NCBI GenBank assembly: GCA_963753105.1
Contig: CAVWBD010000006.1
Location: forward strand, 159,045 to 223,044
Length of the DNA stretch: 64,000 bases
Direction of reading: 5' to 3'
Source: SZUA-36 sp963753105
GTDB taxonomy: Bacteria; Pseudomonadota; Gammaproteobacteria; Xanthomonadales; SZUA-36
Shown here: positions 27,724 to 37,282 of the stretch, one piece after another
Position numbering within the stretch: the first letter of the stretch is position 1
Layout of the letters: each line of letters starts with the position of its first letter
Translations under genes and position numbers: made by a program
Notes under the pieces: model-generated
Databases searched by the model: none
What the model was told of the DNA's origin: nothing
What the model saw: the letters and a program-made list of their open reading frames with translations, nothing else

Positions 27724-27840
27724 AGGGGCCGGATCCAATTCTATCTAAAAGCCTGGATGTACATCACTTCCGGCGCCAGGAAACGTGGGTGTCTTCGCGC
27801 TCTCTCACCAAGAAACGTGGGTGTTCTCACGCTCTTCTCC
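27724..27840 (+). repeat. Repeat block with GGGGCCGGATCCAATT and AAACGTGGGTGT repeats
   Basis: It begins GGGGCCGGATCCAATTCTAT and resembles the block at 24438. From 27774 the unit AGGAAACGTGGGTGTCTTCG then AAGAAACGTGGGTGTTCTCA repeats once in tandem. It fills most of the gap between the HNH and amidohydrolase genes. Confidence 0.6.
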
Positions 27841-27923
27841 GAAACGACACACCGATGCCTCTGTCGAGGTTGACAAGAGGTAGCGTGGGCCTCAGTGTTG
27901 GCTAATCATCCAGGGGTCAAATC

Positions 27924-29300
27924 ATGAAAAAAATCATCATCTCCGTAAGCCTTTTTTTCGTCGCATTTTCCTGCAGCGGGCTCGTTGCCGACAGCGGTAA
28001 AGCGCTGGTGGGCGGCACGCTGATTAACGGCCTGGGTTCAACCCCCATCCAGAACAGCGTGATACTGGTGAAAGACGGCCAGATTGAAAAAGTCGGAACC
28101 GTGGATACCTTACCGGTCCCCGAAGGTTATGAAGTCATTTCAACCGAAGCGATGAGTGTCCTGCCCGGTTTGTGGGACATGCATGTCCACCTGATGATCA
28201 ATGGGCATTCAGACTACGGGTACTGGGATGTGGCCTACGCCGACAAACTCTCCAGTGAGATCATGCCGGCATCCGCCGTGCAATTACTGCTGGCCGGTGT
28301 GACCACGGCACGGGACCTCGGTGCGCCGCTGGAAGACTCGTTGAACGTGCGTGACCGGATCAATGCGGGTGAAATTCCCGGGCCACGCATGTTCATGTCC
28401 GGACCCTTCATCCAGCACGAAGCCTATCCCGGCACCGAGGCATTTCGCTGGGGTGTGGAAGGCGAACGTGATGCGCGCGACAAGGTTCGGCGCCTGGCCG
28501 AAGCCGGCGTGGATATCATCAAGCTGATCGACCAGGATGACATGACGCTTGAGGAAGCCCAGGCCGTGGTCGATGAGGCACACAAACTCGGCTTGAAAGT
28601 AGCGGCACATTCGCACCGCCCCGATGAGATTCGCCGTGCGCTGGAAATAGGCGTGGACAACCTGGAACATACCGGTCTCGCAACCTCACCCGAATTCCCA
28701 CCAGATGTGGTTCTGATGCTCAGGGAGCGCACTGCCACGGGACGTGTCCGCGGCGGGCCGCTTTACTGGACACCCACGGTAGAAGGCTTGTGGAATTATG
28801 ACTACACGCGCGACTTACCGGAAAAACTCGATTCCCCTTGCTGGCATCGTGGTCTTGAAGATAGCACCATCGCCGATATCAAGGCTTCCATTGCTGAACC
28901 ATCCGAGCTCTTGTATTTCCAGCTCACCCCGAAACGCAAACCAACCCTGAAACGCAAAATTGCCCAACTGCGCGAGTCCGGCGCGATCATGCTGGTCGGC
29001 ACCGACAGTGGCATCCCGTTGAAATTTCATTGCCAATCCACCTGGAATGAGCTGGATGTATGGGTCCGCGTGATGGATATTCCGGCCATGGAGGCGATCC
29101 AGGCCGCCACTTATTGGCCTTCCAAGTTTATGGGTGTGGAAAATGAATGGGGTACGATCATCGCTGGCCGCCATGCCGATATCATCGCGGTCAAGGGTGA
29201 CGTGTTGAAATACATCAACCTTCTCCAGGATGTGGATTTGGTCATGAAGGGCGGCGTGGTCTATAAACGCGATGGCCGACCGGTGGAGGAAAATCTCTAG
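27924..29300 (+). CDS. Exported amidohydrolase-superfamily metalloenzyme
   Basis: 458 residues. The start follows AGGGG. A signal peptide, possibly a lipobox (MKKIIISVSLFFVAFSCSG, Cys17), precedes the beta-sandwich part (ALVGGTLINGLGSTPIQNSV). The TIM-barrel has metal-site motifs LPGLWDMHVHL, a lysine in GVDIIKLID, His in VAAHSHRP and NLEHTG, and Asp in LVGTDSGIP. The layout matches imidazolonepropionase-like or prolidase-type (Xaa-Pro dipeptidase-like) exported amidohydrolases. Substrate unknown. The frame is intact; monocistronic. Confidence 0.9.
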   Translation: MKKIIISVSLFFVAFSCSGLVADSGKALVGGTLINGLGSTPIQNSVILVKDGQIEKVGTVDTLPVPEGYEVISTEAMSVLPGLWDMHVHLMINGHSDYGYWDVAYADKLSSEIMPASAVQLLLAGVTTARDLGAPLEDSLNVRDRINAGEIPGPRMFMSGPFIQHEAYPGTEAFRWGVEGERDARDKVRRLAEAGVDIIKLIDQDDMTLEEAQAVVDEAHKLGLKVAAHSHRPDEIRRALEIGVDNLEHTGLATSPEFPPDVVLMLRERTATGRVRGGPLYWTPTVEGLWNYDYTRDLPEKLDSPCWHRGLEDSTIADIKASIAEPSELLYFQLTPKRKPTLKRKIAQLRESGAIMLVGTDSGIPLKFHCQSTWNELDVWVRVMDIPAMEAIQAATYWPSKFMGVENEWGTIIAGRHADIIAVKGDVLKYINLLQDVDLVMKGGVVYKRDGRPVEENL

Positions 29301-29312
29301 AAAGAACAAGAA

Positions 29313-29372
29313 GGGGTCAGAGTAATGTGCCAGAGTAAAACCCTAAAACGGAAAAGGACTCTGACTCCTTTG
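29313..29372 (+). repeat. Dispersed repeats, long type plus inverted short type
   Basis: GGGGTCAGAGTAATGTGCC and AGAGTAAAAC (29313-29341), followed by AAAGGACTCTGACTCCTTT (about 29353-29371), which is inverted relative to the first. Confidence 0.8.
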
Positions 29373-29522
29373 CCTTAATAAGCTATCCTCTGTGGGCTGC
29401 AAAACTCTGCAAGTCGTGTGACAGGCCCTTGATCTTGCTCCAGATTTTCATTTCATCGATACCTGTTCCATAAAATACAAATCCGGAGTTGGCTACCGTA
29501 GCTGGAGCCAGACGGCCGGAGC

Positions 29523-29984
29523 TCAGTCCTGCTCCAGCTCACTTTCCTGTTTACGCTTACCCAGAATTGAAAATATTACCCAGAACAGAACGATCAACCC
29601 GGATACCGACAAGATAATGACCAGCTTATCCAGGAGCTCCGGCATATTTAACGGGTGATCAGAAAAGATGTTGTACTTTGCATAAGTAAAGATACTTCCG
29701 AGCACAATAATCCCGGCATATCCAAGCAGAATGACTTTTATGCTGATCTTTCGAATAGGTATGGCTCCGAAATACAAGAGGGCTGTAATAAGGAACAACG
29801 AGTTCACAGTTAAAATCACCGCGAAATCTTCAAAATCATAAATCGACTGGCCGAGGACAAACTGGCGAAAGATGATAACGGCTTGTAAAGCCAGAATGGT
29901 CAGAAAATACATGATGGAAATAACTTTGTAGGCAATCAGCTTATTCCTCTCATCCATGTTCATGAATTTCCGTTCAGCTTTCAT
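29523..29984 (-). CDS. Four-helix membrane protein, partner of an XRE regulator
   Basis: 153 residues from the ATG at 29982-29984, which overlaps the end of the XRE gene by 11 bases. Four membrane helices are visible (VISIMYFLTILALQAVIIF, VILTVNSLFLITALLYFGA, KVILLGYAGIIVLGSIFTY, LVIILSVSGLIVLFWVIFS). Two-gene units of a small Cro/C1-type regulator and a four-helix DUF6773-like membrane protein are common, mostly in Firmicutes. The region is AT-richer than its surroundings, which suggests acquisition. Function unknown. Confidence 0.75.
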   Translation of the reverse strand: MKAERKFMNMDERNKLIAYKVISIMYFLTILALQAVIIFRQFVLGQSIYDFEDFAVILTVNSLFLITALLYFGAIPIRKISIKVILLGYAGIIVLGSIFTYAKYNIFSDHPLNMPELLDKLVIILSVSGLIVLFWVIFSILGKRKQESELEQD

Positions 29985-30183
29985 TTTCTTCTGACTCCCA
30001 AAATAGATCATTTAACGTTTTGCCCAGCACCTTCGAGATCTTGATACAGAGGTTCAGTGTGGGATTGTATTTCCCTTTCTCGATCAGCCCGATGGTCTGC
30101 CGTGTAACTTCAACCTGGTCGGCTAATGCCTGCTGGGATAGGTCTTTCTCAACACGTGCTAGCTTTAACTTCAAATTTTGCAT
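29974..30183 (-). CDS. XRE-family transcriptional regulator
   Basis: 69 residues from the ATG at 30181-30183; ORF extension upstream would run into the AT-rich promoter. A single helix-turn-helix fills the protein (LARVEKDLSQQALADQVEVT, RQTIGLIEKGKYNPTLNL). First gene of an overlapping pair with the membrane protein. The preceding 60 bases are AT-rich (AATGTAATATATATATTGC) and may hold the promoter and an autoregulatory site. Confidence 0.88.
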   Translation of the reverse strand: MQNLKLKLARVEKDLSQQALADQVEVTRQTIGLIEKGKYNPTLNLCIKISKVLGKTLNDLFWESEENES

Positions 30184-30339
30184 GTACCAAATGTAATATA
30201 TATATTGCAAAAAGTCAAATATACTAGCTATTATGGTGTATATTTATTGCATTTAGAAAGCAGGACTAATATTTTGGGTATTGTTCCCTTTGTTTGATGT
30301 CCGATAAACCCGGGTTAATCCAACTTAAAAACAATACCT

Positions 30340-30385
30340 GGGGTCAGAGTAATTATTAGATAGAAAAGTCAGGATGCCCATGTCT
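30340..30385 (+). repeat. Dispersed repeats at the edge of a truncated gene
   Basis: GGGGTCAGAGTAA (30340-30352) and AAGTCAGGATGCCCATGTCT (30366-30385), the second of the GGACACCCA type. They abut the 5' end of the PAS/LuxR remnant. Confidence 0.65.
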
Positions 30386-30722
30386 CTCAGTGCCAAAAGT
30401 GACGATGCCCTGGGTAAGAGGTGCTGGGAATTGCTATGCGGTGAAGATTCTTTCGGTAACCAATACTGTTGTGAGGGTTGTCCGGTATGGATTCAGTAAA
30501 AATCGGATTGCACCACCGGCCCGGCGCGGCAACCTGACAAATCGGGAAATCGAAGTGCTGAGTTTGCTTGCCGAAGGCAATAGCACGAACGAGGTCTCCT
30601 CATCACTGCAGATCAGCGGCCACACGGTTCGCAACCATATTCAGAACGTGCTGTTCAAACTGCAAGTCAACAACCGTCTGAAGGCCATTAACCTGAGCCG
30701 TCGCCTGGGAATGATCGAGTAA
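30379..30722 (+). pseudogene. Remnant of a PAS-LuxR regulator
   Basis: In one frame the DNA reads ALGKRCWELLCGEDSFGNQY then CCEGCPVW, typical of the end of a PAS domain. In another frame, from about 30505, it reads a complete LuxR/GerE domain (LTNREIEVLSLLAEGNSTNE, VRNHIQNVLFKLQVNNRLKA) to the TAA at 720-722. The N-terminal part of the PAS domain is missing at the repeat boundary and the linker is short and out of frame. It is therefore a 5'-truncated, frameshifted regulator; a short protein with only the HTH could still be made. Confidence 0.6.
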
Positions 30723-30727
30723 TATTT

Positions 30728-30757
30728 GGGGCCAGAGTAAAGTGTCAGGCTAAAAAC
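30728..30757 (+). repeat. Dispersed repeat, long type
   Basis: GGGGCCAGAGTAAAGTGTC and AGGCTAAAAAC, diverged from the consensus at three positions. Confidence 0.8.
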
Positions 30758-30848
30758 TCCCCTGGCCAACAATTTTGCCCTGATCCCAAATATCCTTTGC
30801 GGGCCCAGCTCGCCCAGAAACGCTATGTTCTGCCCAACTGCCGGGATA

Positions 30849-33800
30849 TCAACGCCAACTGGGCGCACCCGCTGCCGACAGCTCTGATTCGAGTCGCACC
30901 AGGTCATTGCTCAACAACGACGCCAGGTCGTTTGAGAACGTGGTGAATGCAGTTTTTGCCAGTTCAAAATCGGATTTTTGGGTCGCCGTGGCGGCATGCG
31001 TGGTGCGCCACGTATTGGCCGCATTGTAAGCGCGCCCGCTGATGGACGGCGCTGATGTCTCGTTCAGGCCCTGGCGAACCCCGTCACCTGAAAGCCGCGT
31101 CTCCATCCTGCCCAAGGCTGCATCGAACTCATCCAGGCGCAGGAACAACGCAGGTGTCGCCCGCGACGCCTCGACGGCGGCGGCCTTCATGTGACGCAGC
31201 AGATCGCGGGTTCTGTCAAGTTCTTCACGCGCACCCGCCACGTCCCGTACCAACCCGGCGGTCTGTTGCTGGTAAGCGGCAACATCCGCATAGTCGACGC
31301 CACCAGGCGCGTTTCGCACGGGTTTAACGACGAAAGACTGCGCCTCACCCAGCGCCAATACCTCGCCCGTTGTGAATGCATACAACTGTGCGGAATACTC
31401 ACCGGGCGCCACCAGCGGACCCAGCGGATCGCTGGCCCAGGGGGGCAGGAATCCGGGTGTGCTGAGTTCGATGGCGTCCGGGGCAGCATATCGCAAATCC
31501 CAGCTGACCCGGTGGGTGCCCTTGTCGTTTATCGCCTCGATCCAGCGCACCGGGTTGCTGTTCCCGTCGCTGACCATGATCATGACGCGCGGCGTGGATT
31601 CCAGGGTTTCTGCGGTCAAGCGATCCCAACCCGGGAATGGTACGTCACCGCTGTTTTCACGGATGGCTTTCTCGCCTTCCTGGCGCTTGTCCTTGCTGTT
31701 TGAGAACTTCTCACCCAGGTAATAGGTAAAGGTCGCACCAAAATCCGGGTTGGGTGTTGCGAAACTGTCGCTGCCCAGTGTCGGTATACCGGCGGCCTGT
31801 CCCGGTTCTGACGGGATGTACCACCAGGCGTCGCGCACGGGGAACAGGGCAGGGCTTTCGCCAAAGCCGCTTTGGGCCATCGAGCGCAGCGCGGAATAGT
31901 CGTCCAGTATGTAGATGCCTCGCCCGAAAGTTGCGCCAACCAGGTCGTTGTCGCGGCGCTGGATCTTGATGTCGCGGAACGCAATGGTCGGGGCGCCGGC
32001 CAGCTTGTGCCAGTTCTTACCACCGTTGACGGTGAAGTACACCCCGTTCTCGGCACCCAGGAACAACAGGTTCGGGTTCACATGATCCTGCTGAATGGCC
32101 CAGGCAATCACGCCTTCAGGCAGGTCACCTGCAATAGCGCGCCAGTTTCTCCCCCGGTTATCGCTGACAAACACGTAGGGTGAAAAATCGCCGGTCTTGT
32201 GGGCATCTGCAATGGCGAAAACCGTGTCCGCATCGTGCAGGGATGCCTCGATGTCGTTGATGAACGAGCGCTCGGGTACCTCCGGCAATCCCCTGGCCTG
32301 CCGCCAGTTGGCGCCGCCGTCATCCGTGACATAGACCAGGCCGTCATCGGAACCGGTGAAGACCACACCCTCGTCAAGCGGCGATTCCGAGATCGCCGTG
32401 ATGGTCGAGTATTTCGACATCGCACCGTTGTCGTGCAGGTCGTCCACGCTCCACACGCGTCCCCGGAAGGGGAGTTCATAGCGGTTCTGGTTGGTGGTCA
32501 GGTCTGCGCTGATGGCTTGCCATGAATTGCCACGGTCGTCGCTGCGCCACACACGCTGCGAGCCGGTGTAAATACGTGCCGGGTCGTGCGGGCTGATCAC
32601 AATTGGCGTGTCCCAGTTCCAGCGTTCCGGTGCGTCACCATCGGCCGGCTGGGGTTGTATGTGAACCAGTTCATCGCTGTCCCTGTGGTGGCGGAAGATG
32701 TAACCATTCTGGTACTCCATGTAGCTGATATTTGCGTCCACCGGGTCGAAGGCCACGCCGTAGCCATCGGCGCCCAACGGCACGTACCAATCCTGGTTGC
32801 GAACGCCTTCCGTGGTCGTGGTGCGGGAAGGGCCGGACAAGGTGCCCAGGTCCTGCGTGCCACCCAGGATGTTGTAGAACGGCTCGGCGTTATCGACAGC
32901 CACCTTGTAAAACTGTGAAACGGGCAGGTTGGGGAAATGACGCCAGGTTATGCCCTGGTCAAAACTTTCATACAGCCCGGCATCGCTGCCCGCAAGCAGG
33001 TGAAAATCATCCTCCGGGTCGATCCAGAATGCATGGTTGTCGCTGTGTTTTTCGCGGCCTGTGCCAAGCACTGCAATGTTAGTGCCGCCGTCACGGGTGA
33101 CGTGCATGAAAACGTCCATCTGGTACACCAGGTCGGGTGTTTGCGGTGACGCCGCCAGTTCCTGGTAGTAGTGCGGGCCGGTGCCACCCGAAATATATGA
33201 ATTTCTCTTTTGCCAGCTTTCGCCCTGGTCGCTGGAACGATAGAAGCCCTTGTTGTCCTCATCCGCCTCGATGGTCGCATACACCAGGCGGGGGTCGGCG
33301 GCTGTGACCGCCAGGCCGATCTTTCCGACATCTCCGGTGGGCAGATCAGTACTTAGTTTTTTCCAACTGGCGCCGGCATCGGTCGACTTGTAAATGCCCC
33401 CGTTGGGACCGCCGGCCATGAACCCCCACACATGACGCCGCCGTTCATAGGCGGCCGCGTAAATGACATCCGGGTTGGCCGGGTTGAACTCGATATCGGT
33501 GATGCCCGTGTTCTCGTCGATCTTGAGCACGGCGCTCCACGTGGCACCGCCATCGGTGGATTTGAACAGGCCACGGTCACCGCCAGCTGCCCACAAGGGT
33601 CCCTCGGCGGCGACGTAGACTACGTTACTGTCGCGCGGATCGATCAGGATTCCGCCGATGTGCTCCGACTTCTCAAGCCCCATGCGGGCCCAGGTCTTGC
33701 CGGCGTCATTGCTTTTGTACACCCCGTCACCCCAACCGACGTGTCGGCCACTGACATTTTCACCCGTACCGACCCAGACCACGTCCGGTTGTTTCGGATC

Positions 33801-34142
33801 AATGGCCACGACACCGATGGAGTAGGACGGCTGGCTGTCAAAAACAGGGGTCCACGTGATGCCGGCGTTAGCGGTCTTCCAAACACCACCGGAGCCCACT
33901 GCCACGTACCAGGTACTGCTATTGTCGGGATGAACGGCGATGTCAGCGATGCGCCCGCCCATCAGGGCCGGCCCGATGCTGCGCATTTGCAGGCCCTTCG
34001 CGGCCTGACCGATGGCTTGCTGACTTGCGGCATAAACGCTGTGCGTGCACAGGGCCACGAGAATGACGCCAAGCATGGTCGCAAAGGCCAGCCGCTTGCC
34101 TGTTTTGGATGTTCTGGCATCGGTTCTGTTCGTGTCGATCAT
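30849..34142 (-). CDS. Large exported BNR/VPS10-like beta-propeller protein
   Basis: 1097 residues, intact. A membrane-type signal peptide (LAFATMLGVILVALCTHSVY) is followed by about 750 residues of BNR/sortilin-type repeats with Asp-box motifs (YKSNDAGKTWARMG, FKSTDGGATWSAVL, YRSSDQGESWQKR, YVTDDGGANWRQ), forming one or two propellers. The last 250 residues are a beta domain (VRWIEAINDKGTHRVSWDLR) and a helical tail. This matches WD40/YVTN/BNR-like glycosyl-hydrolase-annotated proteins for which catalysis is unproven; no sialidase RIP motif or glutamate triad is evident. Probably secreted or periplasmic. The C-terminus could be a docking region. Confidence 0.9.
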   Translation of the reverse strand: MIDTNRTDARTSKTGKRLAFATMLGVILVALCTHSVYAASQQAIGQAAKGLQMRSIGPALMGGRIADIAVHPDNSSTWYVAVGSGGVWKTANAGITWTPVFDSQPSYSIGVVAIDPKQPDVVWVGTGENVSGRHVGWGDGVYKSNDAGKTWARMGLEKSEHIGGILIDPRDSNVVYVAAEGPLWAAGGDRGLFKSTDGGATWSAVLKIDENTGITDIEFNPANPDVIYAAAYERRRHVWGFMAGGPNGGIYKSTDAGASWKKLSTDLPTGDVGKIGLAVTAADPRLVYATIEADEDNKGFYRSSDQGESWQKRNSYISGGTGPHYYQELAASPQTPDLVYQMDVFMHVTRDGGTNIAVLGTGREKHSDNHAFWIDPEDDFHLLAGSDAGLYESFDQGITWRHFPNLPVSQFYKVAVDNAEPFYNILGGTQDLGTLSGPSRTTTTEGVRNQDWYVPLGADGYGVAFDPVDANISYMEYQNGYIFRHHRDSDELVHIQPQPADGDAPERWNWDTPIVISPHDPARIYTGSQRVWRSDDRGNSWQAISADLTTNQNRYELPFRGRVWSVDDLHDNGAMSKYSTITAISESPLDEGVVFTGSDDGLVYVTDDGGANWRQARGLPEVPERSFINDIEASLHDADTVFAIADAHKTGDFSPYVFVSDNRGRNWRAIAGDLPEGVIAWAIQQDHVNPNLLFLGAENGVYFTVNGGKNWHKLAGAPTIAFRDIKIQRRDNDLVGATFGRGIYILDDYSALRSMAQSGFGESPALFPVRDAWWYIPSEPGQAAGIPTLGSDSFATPNPDFGATFTYYLGEKFSNSKDKRQEGEKAIRENSGDVPFPGWDRLTAETLESTPRVMIMVSDGNSNPVRWIEAINDKGTHRVSWDLRYAAPDAIELSTPGFLPPWASDPLGPLVAPGEYSAQLYAFTTGEVLALGEAQSFVVKPVRNAPGGVDYADVAAYQQQTAGLVRDVAGAREELDRTRDLLRHMKAAAVEASRATPALFLRLDEFDAALGRMETRLSGDGVRQGLNETSAPSISGRAYNAANTWRTTHAATATQKSDFELAKTAFTTFSNDLASLLSNDLVRLESELSAAGAPSWR

Positions 34143-34269
34143 TGTTGTTTACCTTGTCATTAACGAAGAGGCGCAAGGGGAGTATAAGGAGCAATCAATA
34201 CCATTGCCACGGGGTTGGTTCCTGGCGTGGTGCCAGATCCAGGTCGCCTATCCAAATCGAATAAGATAT

Positions 34270-34299
34270 GGGGTCGGAGTAGAGTGCCAGGGTAAAAAT
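34270..34299 (+). repeat. Dispersed repeat, long type
   Basis: GGGGTCGGAGTAGAGTGCC and AGGGTAAAAAT in the leader of the serine hydrolase gene. Confidence 0.8.
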
Positions 34300-34420
34300 C
34301 CCCCCTTCCGAACAGGTTTGTTCTGGCCCCCTTTATTCTGCCCTCACACCAACCCGGGTTGTGCTCGACCTGCCTTATTGTTGGTGAATGTAAGTCCCTA
34401 ATTCAGTTACTATTGCCAGT

Positions 34421-35842
34421 GTGAAAACCACGCTGACTCTGTTTGCACTTATCTGCTGGCAAAGCCTTTATGCCCAGTCGTTTGTTGGTCTCAGCGAAGC
34501 AATAGAATCAGGTAGTTATGGCAACCTTAAAGCCGTGTTGGTATCCCACCGCGGAGAAATCGTTTACGAGGATTACTTTCGCGGCCACGGACCCGATGAT
34601 TTGCACCAGGTACACTCGGTCACCAAGAGTGTCGGCTCAGCACTGATCGGCATCGCCCACAGGAAAGGCATGATCGGCCTGGAGCAGGGTTTGGAAGACT
34701 TTTTTGCGGGCCTTTATCCGATGTCCCTGTACCCCTACCAGGACAAGCGTGCCATTACTGTCGAACATGTGTTGCAACAAAGACACGGGGTTGAGTGGGA
34801 CGAGTGGACGGTGCCGTACGGCAGTCCGGGTAATGATATGACCGACGCCATTGAGTCGGGTGACTGGTACAACTACTTCCTGGTTCGGCCGATGGATACC
34901 CAGCCTGGTGAGCAATTCACTTACAGCACGATGGCATCCAGCCTGATGAGCCGCATGATCCGCCACCTGAGCGGACAGGGGCCGCGTGTTTTTGCCACCC
35001 GGGAATTGTTCGGTCCACTGGGGATCGAGGATATTCATTGGGAGCTATTCAGCAACCAGGGGATGGGACACGGTCTGACAGACTGGCCCAATCCAGACGG
35101 TGATGAACCCCTGGGCCTGGGTTTGTGGCTGAAGCCTTCAGACATGGTCAAGTTTGGTGAGCTATACCTGAATGCGGGTGTCTACAACGGCAGGAGAATC
35201 CTGGACAGCTCGTGGATTGAAGCGTCATGGCGGCAGCACACGGTTTTTGCCAACCCCGGCTCCGGTTACGGTTACCAATGGTGGATCAGCAACATCATGG
35301 ACAGCCGCGGACGCATTTGGAAGCTAAACTACGCGCTGGGTTGGGCTCATCAATACATCCTGGTAATCCCGGAACTCGAGCTGGTTATCGTCAGCGTTGC
35401 CGACGATTTCAGTTATGACGGCCCCGGTATCTCGACGTTAATGGCGAGTTTCATACTGCCAGAAATCAATCCGGCACTGGACAAACGGTTCACCGGTTCC
35501 TGGTTCAACCCGGAAACTGATGGCCAGGGCTTTAACATCGAGATCATCAACGAAGGCAGGCGCCTGGTGGGCTACTGGTACACCTATGGTGAGAGCAGCA
35601 GCAAACGCTGGTTTGTCTTCAGCGGGCCGATATCCAGTGACGTGGCCGATGTCACCATCAAGCAGACAAGTGGCGGCACTTTTCTGCAGGGGGATCCTGT
35701 CGAGCGCAGTGACTGGGGCAGCGGCCAATTCAGGGCCGTCGACTGTAACCACATCAACTTGGATGTTATTTCAGACGAGGTAACAACGACGATCCCGCTG
35801 ACGAGGCTGACTGGAAGCTGTGACACCTTGCAGTCAGAGTAA
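34421..35842 (+). CDS. Exported serine hydrolase (class C beta-lactamase fold) with C-terminal SGSW module
   Basis: 473 residues from a GTG start; signal peptide MKTTLTLFALICWQSLYAQS. The serine-hydrolase domain (residues 25-345) has SxxK in HQVHSVTKSVGSALIGIA, YSTM as the tyrosine box, and GLWLKPSDMVKFGELYLN. The C-terminal 110 residues are the recurring module: FTGSWFNPETDGQGFNIEI, LVGYWYTYGESSSKRWFVF. This module sits on proteins of unrelated catalytic class in this window, so it is likely a binding or localisation domain. The final Ser-Glu-stop comes from a dispersed repeat unit. The frame is intact. Confidence 0.88.
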   Translation: MKTTLTLFALICWQSLYAQSFVGLSEAIESGSYGNLKAVLVSHRGEIVYEDYFRGHGPDDLHQVHSVTKSVGSALIGIAHRKGMIGLEQGLEDFFAGLYPMSLYPYQDKRAITVEHVLQQRHGVEWDEWTVPYGSPGNDMTDAIESGDWYNYFLVRPMDTQPGEQFTYSTMASSLMSRMIRHLSGQGPRVFATRELFGPLGIEDIHWELFSNQGMGHGLTDWPNPDGDEPLGLGLWLKPSDMVKFGELYLNAGVYNGRRILDSSWIEASWRQHTVFANPGSGYGYQWWISNIMDSRGRIWKLNYALGWAHQYILVIPELELVIVSVADDFSYDGPGISTLMASFILPEINPALDKRFTGSWFNPETDGQGFNIEIINEGRRLVGYWYTYGESSSKRWFVFSGPISSDVADVTIKQTSGGTFLQGDPVERSDWGSGQFRAVDCNHINLDVISDEVTTTIPLTRLTGSCDTLQSE

Positions 35843-35903
35843 TGAAAGTGGTCAGAGTAAATTGCCAGAGTAAACTGACGAATTAAAAAGGGCTCTGACC
35901 CCA
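35831..35903 (+). repeat. Dispersed repeats in tandem, with inverted short unit
   Basis: CAGTCAGAGTAA (35831-35842) supplies a stop codon, GGTCAGAGTAAATTGCCAGA (35850-35869) follows, and AAAGGGCTCTGACCCC (35888-35903) is inverted to it. Confidence 0.8.
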
Positions 35904-35975
35904 ATAAAGGTCAGGGCTCATCCGTTTACAAATGCTTGAAATCGCCGCTGGGTGGCAGGGAACAACTCCCACGCC

Positions 35976-36272
35976 CTAGTTGCGTTCCAGTTCGTTTATG
36001 CGGTCCAGTAACTCCAGCGCCAGTGCAGCACCTGCGAGGTTAACGCCAAGGTCACGTTGCAGGTGAATGACCACTTTGACCCTTCTCAAACTGGTAACCG
36101 GGAACAGCCACTGTTCGATATCGTCACCAACCGGTTCAAGAATGCCTTCTTCTACCAGGAGTGCGACGGTCTCAGTTTCCACAGTACAACTTCGACATAA
36201 GCTTTCTAAGGTGATCGTGTCATGGTCTTCCAATACATGGCCAATTAGAGTCTTGTCGTTAGTCATGATCAA
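35976..36272 (-). CDS. cbpM: Chaperone modulatory protein CbpM
   Basis: 98 residues with a MerR-like helix-turn-helix fold (ITLESLCRSCTVETETVALL, LRRVKVVIHLQRDLGVNLAG). CbpM binds the J-domain of CbpA and inhibits its activity. Its start overlaps the end of cbpA by four bases, so translation is coupled. The frame is intact. Confidence 0.9.
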   Translation of the reverse strand: MIMTNDKTLIGHVLEDHDTITLESLCRSCTVETETVALLVEEGILEPVGDDIEQWLFPVTSLRRVKVVIHLQRDLGVNLAGAALALELLDRINELERN

Positions 36273-37213
36273 GCCACCTCCATCTTCGCTCGAGGATTAA
36301 ACTCAATTTCCTCCTGCATACGCTGGAAAATTTCCCGGGTCTTCTGATTGTCAACCGCTGGCAGGATTACCTGTAGCACCAGGTAAAGGTCGCCTGGCGG
36401 TTTAGCCGGGATTCCACGGCCTTTCAGCCGCAATTTCTTACCCGCCTGAGAATTCTGTGGGATCTTCAGGTCTATGGCACCGGATGGTGTTGGTACCTTG
36501 ATACTGGCACCCAGGGCAGCCTCCCATGGCGCAAGCGGTAGATCCATGTAGACATCAGCACCTTCGACCCGGTAAAAGCGGTGGGGTCTGAATTCTACTT
36601 CAAGATACAGATCACCGGCCTTGCCGCCACCCATACCTGCAGCACCCTGTCCATTCAGCCGGATTTGCTGACCTTGGCGGATACCCTTGGGAATACCGAC
36701 TTTCAACGTACGATCACGCGTAGTGACATGCCCATCGGACGTCACCTCGGGCACCTTCAATGAAATCGAGCGGGATGCCCCGTGAAAGCTGTCCTCCAGG
36801 TCTATCAGTATCCGGGCATGATGGTCTTCGCCTTGCAGGTGAAAGTTGCTGCTTCCACCCCGGGGACTCCGTGCTTGCCCAAACAGGGATTCAAAAAAAT
36901 CACTGAAACCCTGCTGGCTGCCAGCTCCAGCCGGGCCACCATGAAATTCAAAGCCGGTACCCCAATCCGGTGGTGGACGAAACTCCTGCTGAGCTTTCCA
37001 GTTTTTGCCCAGCTGATCATAGGCAGCACGTTTCTCCGGATCCTTGAGTACCTCGTTCGCCTCACCGACCTCTTTAAACCTCAGCTCAGCGTCTGGCTCC
37101 TTGCTCACATCCGGGTGATATTTGCGGGCCAGCTTGCGGTAAGCGCGCTTGATCTCCTCCTGCGTGGCGTCCCGGTTTACACCCATAATTGCGTAGTAGT
37201 CTTTATATTCCAT
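36269..37213 (-). CDS. cbpA: DnaJ-like co-chaperone CbpA
   Basis: 314 residues: J-domain (residues 1-70, HPD motif in LARKYHPDVSKEPDAE), a Gly/Phe-rich linker (PPPDWGTGFEFHGGPAGAGS), then two beta-barrel substrate-binding domains typical of class II DnaJ proteins (RTLKVGIPKGIRQGQQIRL, LDLPLAPWEAALG-type motif at MDLPLAPWEAALGASIKV). No zinc-finger, so CbpA rather than DnaJ. It works with DnaK and is paired with cbpM. Confidence 0.95.
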   Translation of the reverse strand: MEYKDYYAIMGVNRDATQEEIKRAYRKLARKYHPDVSKEPDAELRFKEVGEANEVLKDPEKRAAYDQLGKNWKAQQEFRPPPDWGTGFEFHGGPAGAGSQQGFSDFFESLFGQARSPRGGSSNFHLQGEDHHARILIDLEDSFHGASRSISLKVPEVTSDGHVTTRDRTLKVGIPKGIRQGQQIRLNGQGAAGMGGGKAGDLYLEVEFRPHRFYRVEGADVYMDLPLAPWEAALGASIKVPTPSGAIDLKIPQNSQAGKKLRLKGRGIPAKPPGDLYLVLQVILPAVDNQKTREIFQRMQEEIEFNPRAKMEVA

Positions 37214-37239
37214 GCTTAACCACCCTGAAAACAGCGATG

Positions 37240-37257
37240 AAGGGATCAGAGTCCTTT
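37240..37257. repeat. Short-type dispersed palindrome
   Basis: AAGGGATCAGAGTCCTTT between cbpA and the transporter gene; it may act as terminator for the latter's upstream neighbour. Confidence 0.6.
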
Positions 37258-37282
37258 ATCGATTAAATACAGTCGGGCCTAA

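Noticed and set aside
29523..30183. XRE/membrane pair as a toxin-antitoxin system
   Set aside because: The partner is a four-helix protein of normal membrane type with no toxin motif; regulator-first order with a membrane partner fits a known non-TA arrangement.
33432..34163. 243-codon plus-strand open frame opposite the BNR-repeat protein
   Set aside because: Antisense shadow of an intact 1097-residue gene with clear Asp-box motifs.
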